NCBI GenBank assembly: GCA_902774175.1
Contig: CACYHG010000030.1
Coordinates: forward strand, 1 to 33,982
Reading direction: 5' to 3'
Source of the DNA: an uncultured Bacteroidota bacterium
Lineage (GTDB): Bacteria; Bacteroidota; Bacteroidia; Bacteroidales; WCHB1-69
DNA length: 33,982 nt
Every line of letters begins with the position of its first letter. The first letter of the stretch is position 1. The position numbers and the translations under genes are program-made. The notes under the pieces are model-generated. The model saw only the letters and a program-made list of their open reading frames with translations. It did not search any database and was not told the DNA's origin. Shown here in pieces: positions 6,833-14,303 of the stretch.

Positions 6833-6911
6833 GGCATATATTATTATTTGTCAATAATATAAACTACGAATAGAGACTAAACTTTGTTATTATTTCGGGT
6901 GTGTGAAACGA

Positions 6912-7913
6912 TTATTGCGCAAAGTGAAATAAAGAAACGGCAAACCGTCTTCTCTTCGGTGACACCCAAAACGAAACATCGAATATGAATCCCGGATTTT
7001 CATTGCTTCTAAAATATTCCCTCATAGCTTGCGCTTCATCCAATGACGGCAGGCCAATCCGCCGCCGGTTGCTGTCAATACGCATCTTATTGGCGGAATC
7101 CTCCGGATACGGCATGAAATTGGTGCAAAAAACGTCCTTTTTTTTGATGAGGCTGTCCGCATTGGACGCCATTATAATATAGGAAATGTGCCTGGCATAG
7201 TTTTCAGGCGAAATTTTCCCCTGACACAACGCCTCATATTCCGTTTTTGCAAACAGAGTGTCTCCCCTGTGCCAAAGGCAGACCGGATACGAGTAGCCAT
7301 TTCGGAAACGGTAACCCGTATTCTGCATGCACGGATATCCGTACAGCAGAATAAGAGAGTCCATGGTCGCAGCGACAGAACTGTCAATAAAACGCCAGTA
7401 ACGGTATGCCTCCTCGCGTTTCCTGACATTGTGTATCTTCCATGGAAGACGTTTATTACGTGGTTTCTGATCCTCCTGGTTCAAGGAATCAATAAGTCGG
7501 ACATATTCCCAATTGATTGACTGTTCGCTAACTAACAAAAGACTGTCGGACAGGGTTTTCACACGGTTCCATTTAGGCAAGGAGTCATATTTTGAAAAGA
7601 GCGGGAGTTTTGACAATGCGGAAACACTTATGCGGCCAAAATATGGCGACAGCGTGTCAAAAAGAAAGTTTGTGTCGTTCAGGATTGCGGCACATACATA
7701 CGCATTCCGGATATCCTTGTTATGTGGATATTCCACAGAGGAAAGGGCGCTTTTATACAATGACATAGCAGTGTCATACCGGCGCTGGCTCACGCATACC
7801 TCCGCCTTGGCAACAGCCTGGTAATATGGGATGTAGTTCTGCTGCGCAACAACCGTCAGTGGCAGAAATAACAATAAAAGATGGAACATGCGTTTCATAT
7901 CCGGAATTTTCAT
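6912..7913 (-). CDS. Secreted protein of unknown function, paralog of the gene at 4537-5529
   Basis: A 333-residue protein with a clear signal peptide (M-K-R-M-F-H-L-L-L-L-F-L-P-L-T-V-V-A-Q) and the same mature start Q-N-Y-I-P-Y-Y-Q as its paralog. The start at 7913 has a GAGG just upstream; an in-frame ATG at 7898 is also possible. Conserved features are a repeat-like N-terminal helix pair, L-F-D-T-L-S-P, N-W-E-Y-V-R-L-I-D-S-L, and the L-I-L-L-Y-G-Y-P-C block. The last 25 residues diverge and end with a basic tail. It lies 84 nt after the DUF2589-glycosyltransferase fusion gene with no convincing promoter in between, so it may be the last gene of that operon. Function unknown. Confidence 0.75.
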   Translation of the reverse strand: MKIPDMKRMFHLLLLFLPLTVVAQQNYIPYYQAVAKAEVCVSQRRYDTAMSLYKSALSSVEYPHNKDIRNAYVCAAILNDTNFLFDTLSPYFGRISVSALSKLPLFSKYDSLPKWNRVKTLSDSLLLVSEQSINWEYVRLIDSLNQEDQKPRNKRLPWKIHNVRKREEAYRYWRFIDSSVAATMDSLILLYGYPCMQNTGYRFRNGYSYPVCLWHRGDTLFAKTEYEALCQGKISPENYARHISYIIMASNADSLIKKKDVFCTNFMPYPEDSANKMRIDSNRRRIGLPSLDEAQAMREYFRSNENPGFIFDVSFWVSPKRRRFAVSLFHFAQ

Positions 7914-7997
7914 TCCTCATCATTCCATAGATAGACTTTTTTATGTCCGCTGTCCCAGAACAAAACCGCCGCAATTATTTGGTTTCAAATATCAGTT

Positions 7998-9488
7998 TTA
8001 CGGATCTGGTTCCGAAGAATACTTCTTGAACCTTCTCTGCAGCTCCTCCGAGAACACAAACTCGGGGAAATTCTTCCGTATGCTCTGCAGCAGCGACCTG
8101 CACAACATCACATTCGAATCGGCATTGTCCCTCGCAACCTGCTTGTTGCCCCAAACATGGGTCACGCCTCCCTGCTCCTGCTGCTTCGCGTCCTTCAACA
8201 GTGTGCGGATGGGAATCTTCATCCTTTTGGCCGTCATGGCATAGATGCGCTGCTCGGCAAAGACCATCTGGGTCACCATCTCCATCGGACGCTCCTTGTT
8301 GTCGGTCATGAAATCGATGGCCGCCTCCACGTATGCGCTCTGGAACGCCGGATGGTTAAAATATGAGAACGCAGTGTTGCATGGCAGCTCGTTCCAATCC
8401 CAGGCAGGATGCGGCTTATAACCCTTCCTCTTTTTCAGGACATTGAAGTCCAGATAGCAGTAATACTGGTCCAACGGCTCCCTGTGCAGCGAAAGGATAA
8501 GGCTCCTGCGCTCAATATCAGTCATGCTTCTCCAGAACAGTAGGTCGGTATCGATAAGGGCGAACGGGCTCTTCTCCGCCTTGATGGCAAATAGTTTGCC
8601 GGCAGCCCAGAATATTGACGGCTCAATGCTGGAGGGGATGCTCTCCAATGTGCGGCTGTCCACGCCACCGTCCCACAATTGGAGCATTCCAAGTTTGCGG
8701 TAGAAGGCGAAGGCCATGTTGTCGGTGTAAAGTTTGATGGGACCGTTGTACTTTCTCCAAAGCAATGCTGACAGAATGGTTGAAAGCAGCTCAAAATCAT
8801 CAACATTATAGACAACATGCGGGCGCTGCGCCTGGTAGGGACGGCTCCAGTTCACATGGACTCCGAGAATTCCCGGCCGGTTGGCATTTGACATCTGCGA
8901 ACTGAACCGGTTAATCCCATCCACCATCTCCTCAAGGGTGATCGGACTGCAACCACTACCCGACATCGGAGGCAGCTTGTCCGGCACATCCTGCACAAGA
9001 AAGCAGCTGTTACCGCACAACTCAAGGATTTTGGCCAGCCCCGCCGGCATATTGCCCGCGGAGGCCTTCAGGTTCACCTTTATATTACTCTGGTAATTGA
9101 ATTTCGATGTTCTGGTGACCGAGGACTCATTGGCAATCTTACCGACAAGCTTACCCTCGGCAGTGGCGGTGACATCCGACTTGAAGGCAAGCGTCACATC
9201 CTGGATTTGCAGATACGGTACCGGTATAAGTGCAAGCAGCGGAATTGAAAGCCTGCACATGCGGCCTCCGGAGACAAAACCGAAAACAACGCTTATCGCC
9301 TCCAGACGGTCCTCATCGCCCGCATGGTGGCGGAAGGCAACGTCACGCAGATACTGCCACATGACATCCGCCGCATGCTTCTGGGCCGTAACGCACGCGG
9401 AGAGCGGCTGTCCCAGCAGCGACTCGAATGGGATCATCCCTGATGCCTGGATGGCATCATTAATGTTGTCCGAATCCTTTCCCGCCAT
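7998..9488 (-). CDS. DUF2589 domain fused to a glycosyltransferase-like domain
   Basis: A 496-residue two-part protein with no signal peptide. Residues 1-165 are a DUF2589-type domain: I-P-F-E-S-L-L-G-Q-P-L-S-A-C-V, the L-S-I-P-L-L-A-L-I-P-V-P-Y-L core and N-M-P-A-G-L-A-K-I-L-E-L. Residues about 205-490 resemble the DUF6734 family, a probable GT-A-type glycosyltransferase fold: I-K-L-Y-T-D-N, P-S-I-F-W-A-A-G-K-L-F-A, then A-L-I-D-T-D-L-L-F-W, whose D-T-D could be the metal- and nucleotide-sugar-binding D-x-D. The target is unknown. It is the last of eight tightly packed genes (2-nt gap to the gene before), which points to work with the other DUF2589 proteins in the cytoplasm. The fusion is read directly from one uninterrupted frame; the enzymatic role is inferred. 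Confidence 0.75.
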   Translation of the reverse strand: MAGKDSDNINDAIQASGMIPFESLLGQPLSACVTAQKHAADVMWQYLRDVAFRHHAGDEDRLEAISVVFGFVSGGRMCRLSIPLLALIPVPYLQIQDVTLAFKSDVTATAEGKLVGKIANESSVTRTSKFNYQSNIKVNLKASAGNMPAGLAKILELCGNSCFLVQDVPDKLPPMSGSGCSPITLEEMVDGINRFSSQMSNANRPGILGVHVNWSRPYQAQRPHVVYNVDDFELLSTILSALLWRKYNGPIKLYTDNMAFAFYRKLGMLQLWDGGVDSRTLESIPSSIEPSIFWAAGKLFAIKAEKSPFALIDTDLLFWRSMTDIERRSLILSLHREPLDQYYCYLDFNVLKKRKGYKPHPAWDWNELPCNTAFSYFNHPAFQSAYVEAAIDFMTDNKERPMEMVTQMVFAEQRIYAMTAKRMKIPIRTLLKDAKQQEQGGVTHVWGNKQVARDNADSNVMLCRSLLQSIRKNFPEFVFSEELQRRFKKYSSEPDP

Positions 9489-9490
9489 TA

Positions 9491-10444
9491 TCAGATTGGT
9501 CTTTTGCTAAGTTTGCCGCCAACTGCCGCCGCAGCCGCAATAACCTTGTCGGCCACAAGCACGTTGACTGAAGTCAGGATTGTCATATTGGTGGAGTTCT
9601 GGATGGCATTCATCACACTCTCCTCAGTGACTATGCCGCCAGAGCTGGAGACGATGGCCGCCACAACTTTGGCCAACTGGCTCTTGGAGGGCTTTTTGTC
9701 AAGCACGACATTGAACAGTTGTTCTTTTGTCGTACTTGTGGACGACATTTTACCCTCTTTCACAACGTCAGACCCACCATCTTTGGACTTGTCATCCGTA
9801 GTGGAACTTTCCTTGGGTTCCTTTACCCCAGCCGCACCACCTGTGGGTTTATCATCCTTCGGCATGTCCTTGGTCGCATCAGCCTCACCTTCCTCTTCCT
9901 CCTCATCCTTTTCCTCCTCCACTTCAACCACTTCGATGCAGCTGTTGCCCAAAATGTCAAGAAGCTTTGCGATGCCGACCGGCATGTTCCCGGCCGAGGA
10001 GGCCTTGATGTCAATGCCGATCTGGCTTTGGAAATTCAACGAGGACTGCTTTACCGCCTCGGAGTCGGTGGCGTTCGAGACCTTGGCCATCATCTTGCCC
10101 TCCGAATTGACGGAGACATCAGCCGTGAACGAAATGTCAACTGTGTCGATCTGCAGATATGGCAGGGGAAGAATTGTCAGCAACGGCACGGTGATCTGTT
10201 TCATCACACCCTCCATCATGAAGGTGAAGCTCACCGTGCGCGCCTCCCACTCATACTCCGACTTCACGTCGAAACCGACCTCGCTGATATACTCGTAGGT
10301 CGTCCTGGCCGCCTGCGCCTGTGCATTGACACACGCCTCCAGCGGTGCGCCTATAAGGTTGCCGAACGGGATGGACTGCAGGGCCGCATTGGCGGTCTGC
10401 ACCAGCTCCGTTCCGCTTTGCACATATTCATTTTGATTTCCCAT
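9491..10444 (-). CDS. DUF2589-domain protein with acidic linker
   Basis: A 317-residue protein. The DUF2589 core covers residues about 15-170: I-P-F-G-N-L-I-G-A-P-L-E-A-C-V, a predicted helix A-Q-A-A-R-T-T-Y-E-Y-I, V-P-L-L-T-I-L-P-L-P-Y-L-Q-I, and S-A-G-N-M-P-V-G-I-A-K-L-L-D-I-L. After it comes a very acidic run (E-E-E-K-D-E-E-E-E-E-G-E) and a Lys/Ser/Thr/Asp-rich disordered linker of about 70 residues. A small C-terminal helical domain ends with an Ala-rich hydrophobic stretch. There is no signal peptide. It is 12 nt after the zinc-ribbon gene and 2 nt before the fusion gene. Function unknown; likely a structural or scaffold subunit. Confidence 0.8.
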   Translation of the reverse strand: MGNQNEYVQSGTELVQTANAALQSIPFGNLIGAPLEACVNAQAQAARTTYEYISEVGFDVKSEYEWEARTVSFTFMMEGVMKQITVPLLTILPLPYLQIDTVDISFTADVSVNSEGKMMAKVSNATDSEAVKQSSLNFQSQIGIDIKASSAGNMPVGIAKLLDILGNSCIEVVEVEEEKDEEEEEGEADATKDMPKDDKPTGGAAGVKEPKESSTTDDKSKDGGSDVVKEGKMSSTSTTKEQLFNVVLDKKPSKSQLAKVVAAIVSSSGGIVTEESVMNAIQNSTNMTILTSVNVLVADKVIAAAAAVGGKLSKRPI

Positions 10445-10456
10445 GGCAAAAATGGT

Positions 10457-10687
10457 TTAACGTTTGAAAGTGCTCGCCTTCTCCAGATTCTTGGAGGCAT
10501 CCTCCACCTTTTGCAGAATCTCCATTGCCTGCCTGGACTCATGCCGGTTTATGGTGAGCAGCAGGTTGCAATGGGAACAGCGGAGCCCCTGGGCATGCAG
10601 CAGCTCCGTTACCGATGTCTCGATGAAATTTCCGCACTGCGGGCATTTCAGTCCCGATTTCTGGCCTTGTTGGTTCGTCTGGTTCAT
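10457..10687 (-). CDS. Small zinc-ribbon protein
   Basis: A 76-residue protein with two C-x2-C knuckles, C-P-Q-C-G-N (residues 15-20) and C-S-H-C (about 37-40), a typical zinc ribbon. A helical tail rich in Glu, Lys and Ala follows (A-M-E-I-L-Q-K-V-E-D-A-S-K-N-L-E-K-A). It could bind nucleic acid or another protein of the operon. It lies 2 nt after the gene at 10690 and 12 nt before the next. A named family is not recognised. Confidence 0.75.
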   Translation of the reverse strand: MNQTNQQGQKSGLKCPQCGNFIETSVTELLHAQGLRCSHCNLLLTINRHESRQAMEILQKVEDASKNLEKASTFKR

Positions 10688-10689
10688 AT

Positions 10690-11298
10690 TTACCTGGTTT
10701 CAATTTTTGTATTGTTCGCTATGGTCTGCAGCAGCACGCCCAATCCGGCCGGCAGGTCCGACTGTTCCATCTTGACAGAAATCTTCAGGTTGGTCTTCAT
10801 GCTCTTCTCGGCCGACTGGCTGCTGCTGGAAGAGGCCTCCCCGCTACCTGTGGCCGCTACAGCCGCCACCGGCCGTGCGGTAGCACGTCTCAGTCGCAGC
10901 TGCAGCTGCATCTTCTGAAGTTCACTTGCCGTAGGCACACGCTTTGCGGTGGGTTCTTTCAGTTCGCCTTTTACAGATTCGTCATTCTTTTTGTCCGAAG
11001 ACTCGTTGAGCTCCAAATCGGCCTCAATGTCGAAACTCGCCTCGGTGATATGTAGCAGCGGCATCGGCATCATGGAGATTTTGGGGATGGAGACCGTCTG
11101 GACACCGCCTTCAGCATCTGTGATGTCCATCTTGAAGAAATCAAGGCTGTTGCTGTCCACTTTCCCATTGGCGTCCTTCTTGTAGGCATATTCCTTAAGC
11201 GCCGAATAATAGTTTTCGGCAGCCTCCTTGTCCGCGTCGATGGCGGCGCTCATTGCCGCCTTTAGCATATCCGACAATCCAATCAAATCCTCATCCAT
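10690..11298 (-). CDS. Short DUF2589-type protein
   Basis: A 202-residue protein. Its N-terminal helix (S-D-M-L-K-A-A-M-S-A-A-I-D-A-D-K-E-A-A-E) replaces the usual I-G-x-P-L-x-A-C. The family's central motif is present as V-S-I-P-K-I-S-M-M-P-M-P-L-L-H-I followed by A-S-F-D-I-E-A-D. A Lys/Ala/Arg-rich linker (about residues 110-155) leads to N-L-K-I-S-V-K-M-E-Q-S-D-L-P-A-G-L-G-V-L-L, the family's C-terminal motif. No signal peptide. Spacing is 2 nt on both sides. The relationship is judged from these ordered motifs. Confidence 0.75.
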   Translation of the reverse strand: MDEDLIGLSDMLKAAMSAAIDADKEAAENYYSALKEYAYKKDANGKVDSNSLDFFKMDITDAEGGVQTVSIPKISMMPMPLLHITEASFDIEADLELNESSDKKNDESVKGELKEPTAKRVPTASELQKMQLQLRLRRATARPVAAVAATGSGEASSSSSQSAEKSMKTNLKISVKMEQSDLPAGLGVLLQTIANNTKIETR

Positions 11299-11300
11299 GG

Positions 11301-12077
11301 CTATACCTCCTTATCATTTTTCTGCAACGCCTGCGGATACACCTTGATGTGGAACTGCTGGATGGCTGATTCGGGAAGCTGTGAAAGCTCAGCGGCATCC
11401 ATCTCGACATTCAGCGAACCGAGCCTGTGCCGGTTCTTCATGTTGCCGACCGTATTCTCGCGGATCAGGTCGTCCATATCCTTTTTCAGCACACGCTCAA
11501 ATTCGGAGTGAATTGTCTGACGGAGTTTTTCGTTCCCCGGCTTTGCAAAAAGATCTATCAAATCCTCATGGTCCAAAATCTGCTCATCCGCCACCGACAG
11601 TACCACCGAAGTGACCGCATCGGGGGAAGGCTGTCCGCTCTTCTCATCCGTCAGGGTGGCGGAACGTTCAATAAGAATTGATGAGAAACGTTTTGTAAGA
11701 CGTTCGGTGAAGGGACGGTTCTGTTCGAGAGTGTCGATAAAGCCGAACTCCTCCTTATAGTCCGCCATTTTTCCCCGGACGGTCCTCACAAACGTCTTAA
11801 GCAGCAGCGTGGTGCACTCCGACGCCACCTTACGGAGCAGGAAGTTGATGTTACTGTAATTTACATTTTCCTCCTCCTTGTAGGTCAGGTCGCCCTTCAC
11901 CGCAAAACGGAAGTCAAGGGACAACTCCCCGATGGCGGCACCAGGAAGGTTCAATCCGAAAAATTTTCCGCCCTGCTGGTACGATTCGGCCAACATCTGG
12001 GTGTACATGTTTGTCTGGTGCTGCGCCCTTACCGTGTCGCGCAGCACCGCATCGATTATATCCTTCAATTCTGCCAT
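11301..12077 (-). CDS. Hypothetical operon protein, probable divergent DUF2589 relative
   Basis: A 258-residue protein that lacks the clear family signature but keeps the order of parts. It has an N-terminal amphipathic helix (A-V-L-R-D-T-V-R-A-Q-H-Q-T-N-M-Y-T-Q), a Pro/Gly turn, then I-G-E-L-S-L-D-F-R-F-A-V-K-G-D, which corresponds to the family's I-x-x-x-D-I-S-F-x-A. At the end, L-N-V-E-M-D-A-A-E-L-S-Q-L-P-E-S can be laid on the M-E-Q-S-D-L-P-A-G of the neighbour at 10690. The middle 150 residues are a long helical insertion. No signal peptide. Spacing is 3 nt and 2 nt to its neighbours. The relationship is an inference from motif order. Confidence 0.7.
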   Translation of the reverse strand: MAELKDIIDAVLRDTVRAQHQTNMYTQMLAESYQQGGKFFGLNLPGAAIGELSLDFRFAVKGDLTYKEEENVNYSNINFLLRKVASECTTLLLKTFVRTVRGKMADYKEEFGFIDTLEQNRPFTERLTKRFSSILIERSATLTDEKSGQPSPDAVTSVVLSVADEQILDHEDLIDLFAKPGNEKLRQTIHSEFERVLKKDMDDLIRENTVGNMKNRHRLGSLNVEMDAAELSQLPESAIQQFHIKVYPQALQKNDKEV

Positions 12078-12080
12078 TGT

Positions 12081-13418
12081 CTATTCCTCCTCTTTTTCTG
12101 TATTGGTTGTGGTAGCTGTTGCTGTTTGTGCGGCTCCCGCCACAACATCCACGACGATGTTCCTGTTTCCGGCACTGACGGTGTATATGCCAGCCGTTGT
12201 GAACACAAGCTGCGCCACCTCCACGTTGTTGACGATTTTAACAGTCGCGGGGCCTGTACACCTGATTCTGGAGCAGTCATAGATTCCATCCTCGTTCTTG
12301 AAGCTCGCCTTCACGATTGCCTTGCCGTTTTCGAGCGCGACCTTCTCGGATGTGACGGTCAGCACTCCGTTAGGATCGGTGATTTCCACCGAATCGTTAA
12401 GGATTTCGAGCATCTTGGAGATGCCGCCAGGCATGTCCTCCTTGCCCACCGTGATGTCGATGTCCATGTTGGTCTCCACGCTGTACTTTGAATACTGCGT
12501 GGCTTTCGAATCCTTTTTCGAGGAATATGAGACGCCAAAAAGCACCTTCTTGCTCAAGTCATCCGTGACTGCCTTGACATCCGACTTCTGCGGCTTGCCA
12601 TTGGCGGCATCCTTTCCGGCAGGTTTCTTCTTATTCGTCTCCTCATCGTCCCCGTTCTCCACCGGAGGCTGGGTTCCATCCTTCGGAGGTGTCGGAGGAG
12701 TCGCAGGCGCAGCAGACGTCGTGCTCCCCGTCTGGTTTGGGGTTTCACTGCCCGGGAACGGAATGTTAACATTGAATGAAGACTGGTTGGAGTTTTCGGA
12801 GGTGACTCCCACCACCGAAGTGGAGTCGATCTTCACCTTGAACTTGTAAGTCATCTGTTCGATGGCCAGCGTGGGAATCGGAACAAGGGAGATGAGCGGG
12901 ATGTTCATGGTGCAGGTCTTGCCGCCACGGACAAACGTGAAGACCACCGTCGCCACATACTGCGTGCCGTTCTTCTCCTTCAAACCGACAGTGCGGATGA
13001 ACTCGAGCGTTGACTTGGCCGCTTCGCTCTGCGCCTTCACACAGGCATCCAGCGGGCCGCTGATCAGCTTGTCGAAGGAGATGTTCTCCATCGTATCCAT
13101 GGCATTTTTGATGATGCCCACATCGGCAGTAACCGACTTTAACGATGCATGCATGTCCTCACCCTCCGGCACAAACAGGTTCTTGGTCTTTTCAGCGATG
13201 CTCACGATTTTGTCGCCCTTATCCAGAATGTTGTCCAACTCGTCGGACGGTTTTTCCGTCGGTTGTTGGGCCGGAGGTGTCGTGTTGTCAGTCGGAGGAG
13301 TTGCAGGATCGGTCGGAGTTTCAGGATCCGACGGCGTGACTGTGGTCTCCTCCGGCGGAGTAGTGTTATTGTTATCCGGCTCCGCCGCCGGATTCTCGGC
13401 GTTTCTATTTTTAGGCAT
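12081..13418 (-). CDS. DUF2589-domain protein with proline/threonine-rich segments and Ig-like C-terminus
   Basis: A 445-residue protein, the longest of the set apart from the fusion. Residues 1-60 are an Asn/Pro/Thr-rich disordered tail. The DUF2589 domain follows (I-S-G-P-L-D-A-C-V-K-A-Q-S-E-A-A-K-S-T; M-N-I-P-L-I-S-L-V-P-I-P-T-L-A-I) and is split by a second Pro/Thr/Lys-rich insert (about residues 225-275). The core resumes with N-M-D-I-D-I-T-V-G-K-E-D-M-P-G-G-I-S-K-M-L-E-I-L. The last 80 residues form a beta-sandwich-like domain shared with the genes at 13443 and 14304 (T-V-S-A-G-N-R-N-I-V-V-D-V). No signal peptide. It starts 24 nt after the previous stop, the widest gap in the operon. 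Confidence 0.8.
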   Translation of the reverse strand: MPKNRNAENPAAEPDNNNTTPPEETTVTPSDPETPTDPATPPTDNTTPPAQQPTEKPSDELDNILDKGDKIVSIAEKTKNLFVPEGEDMHASLKSVTADVGIIKNAMDTMENISFDKLISGPLDACVKAQSEAAKSTLEFIRTVGLKEKNGTQYVATVVFTFVRGGKTCTMNIPLISLVPIPTLAIEQMTYKFKVKIDSTSVVGVTSENSNQSSFNVNIPFPGSETPNQTGSTTSAAPATPPTPPKDGTQPPVENGDDEETNKKKPAGKDAANGKPQKSDVKAVTDDLSKKVLFGVSYSSKKDSKATQYSKYSVETNMDIDITVGKEDMPGGISKMLEILNDSVEITDPNGVLTVTSEKVALENGKAIVKASFKNEDGIYDCSRIRCTGPATVKIVNNVEVAQLVFTTAGIYTVSAGNRNIVVDVVAGAAQTATATTTNTEKEEE

Positions 13419-13442
13419 AACGATTGTTTTTAAAGGTTACAG

Positions 13443-14297
13443 TTACTGCCCGGCGTTCACCTGAAGGGTTTTCACCAGACTTCCGGCCTTGACGGTATAG
13501 GTGCCCTCCTTTTTTACAATGCAAACCACACCGGGGTCGTCAATAATGAGACTGTAGTCGGTTTTGTTAACAACACGCCCGTTCCCGTCCATAAGCGAAA
13601 CGGCATTCGGGTCGTAGTACCCCTCCTCGTTCTTGTAGGTGATGTACAGACCGGCCTGGCCGCCGCTCATGGTGACCTCCTGTTCGGACAGCTGCAGTTC
13701 GCCGCCCTTTGGGACGGAGTCGATGGATTCGTTGAGGATTTCCAGCACCTTCGACATGCCGGCAGGCATATCGTCCTGTCCGGCCTTCACCGCCACGTCC
13801 ATAGTGTATTCCACACTGTACTTTGAATCGCGGGTGGAGGTGGAGTCCTTCTTGCTGGAGACGTTGATGCTCATCTCCATCTTGGCATGGGCGAAACCGT
13901 AGTTAAACCCTCCGGACACCTTCGTGCCGAAATCGACCGCAGTGCTCTGCTTGTTCTCCGTATAGGAGGAAGATGAGGCCGAAATGCTGGCCTTGAAGGC
14001 GATGTCTATGTCCTTGATGGCAATGTAAGGAATGGGTACAATGGTAAGCAGCGGCACATTCAGGGTGGTGATTTTGCCGTTCCGACGGTACTCGAAACTG
14101 ACATACACCGCCTTTTTGTTGCCGTCTTCCGATTCCATAAGCCCCACCTCCTTGATGAACTCCCAGGAGGAGCGGGCCGCTTTGGTCTGTGCCTCAATAC
14201 ATGCCGAGAGCGGAGCCCCGATAACAGATCCGAAAGGAATGGCATTCAGGGCATTGGTCGCGACGGTATTGGGGGTTTCGTCAATACTGTTTGCCAT
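13443..14297 (-). CDS. DUF2589-domain protein with Ig-like C-terminus
   Basis: A 284-residue protein. Residues 15-50 carry A-I-P-F-G-S-V-I-G-A-P-L-S-A-C-I and A-A-R-S-S-W-E-F-I-K-E-V-G-L. Residues about 75-110 carry L-N-V-P-L-L-T-I-V-P-I-P-Y-I-A-I-K-D-I-D-I-A-F-K-A. A Ser-rich stretch leads to T-M-D-V-A-V-K-A-G-Q-D-D-M-P-A-G-M-S-K-V-L-E-I-L at about 170-195. The C-terminal 85 residues are beta-rich with Y-K-N-E-E-G-Y-Y-D and G-T-Y-T-V-K-A-G, a possible bacterial Ig-like fold. No signal peptide, so cytoplasmic despite the Ig-like end. Spacing is 6 nt after the first gene of the operon, of which it is a close paralog. Confidence 0.85.
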   Translation of the reverse strand: MANSIDETPNTVATNALNAIPFGSVIGAPLSACIEAQTKAARSSWEFIKEVGLMESEDGNKKAVYVSFEYRRNGKITTLNVPLLTIVPIPYIAIKDIDIAFKASISASSSSYTENKQSTAVDFGTKVSGGFNYGFAHAKMEMSINVSSKKDSTSTRDSKYSVEYTMDVAVKAGQDDMPAGMSKVLEILNESIDSVPKGGELQLSEQEVTMSGGQAGLYITYKNEEGYYDPNAVSLMDGNGRVVNKTDYSLIIDDPGVVCIVKKEGTYTVKAGSLVKTLQVNAGQ

Positions 14298-14303
14298 AAC
14301 CCG

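Noticed and set aside
9719..10918. Long plus-strand open frame of 399 codons
   Set aside because: It lies opposite the DUF2589 genes at 9491-11298. It has unusual composition and no recognisable motif, and it follows from the G+C-rich codon pattern on the other strand.
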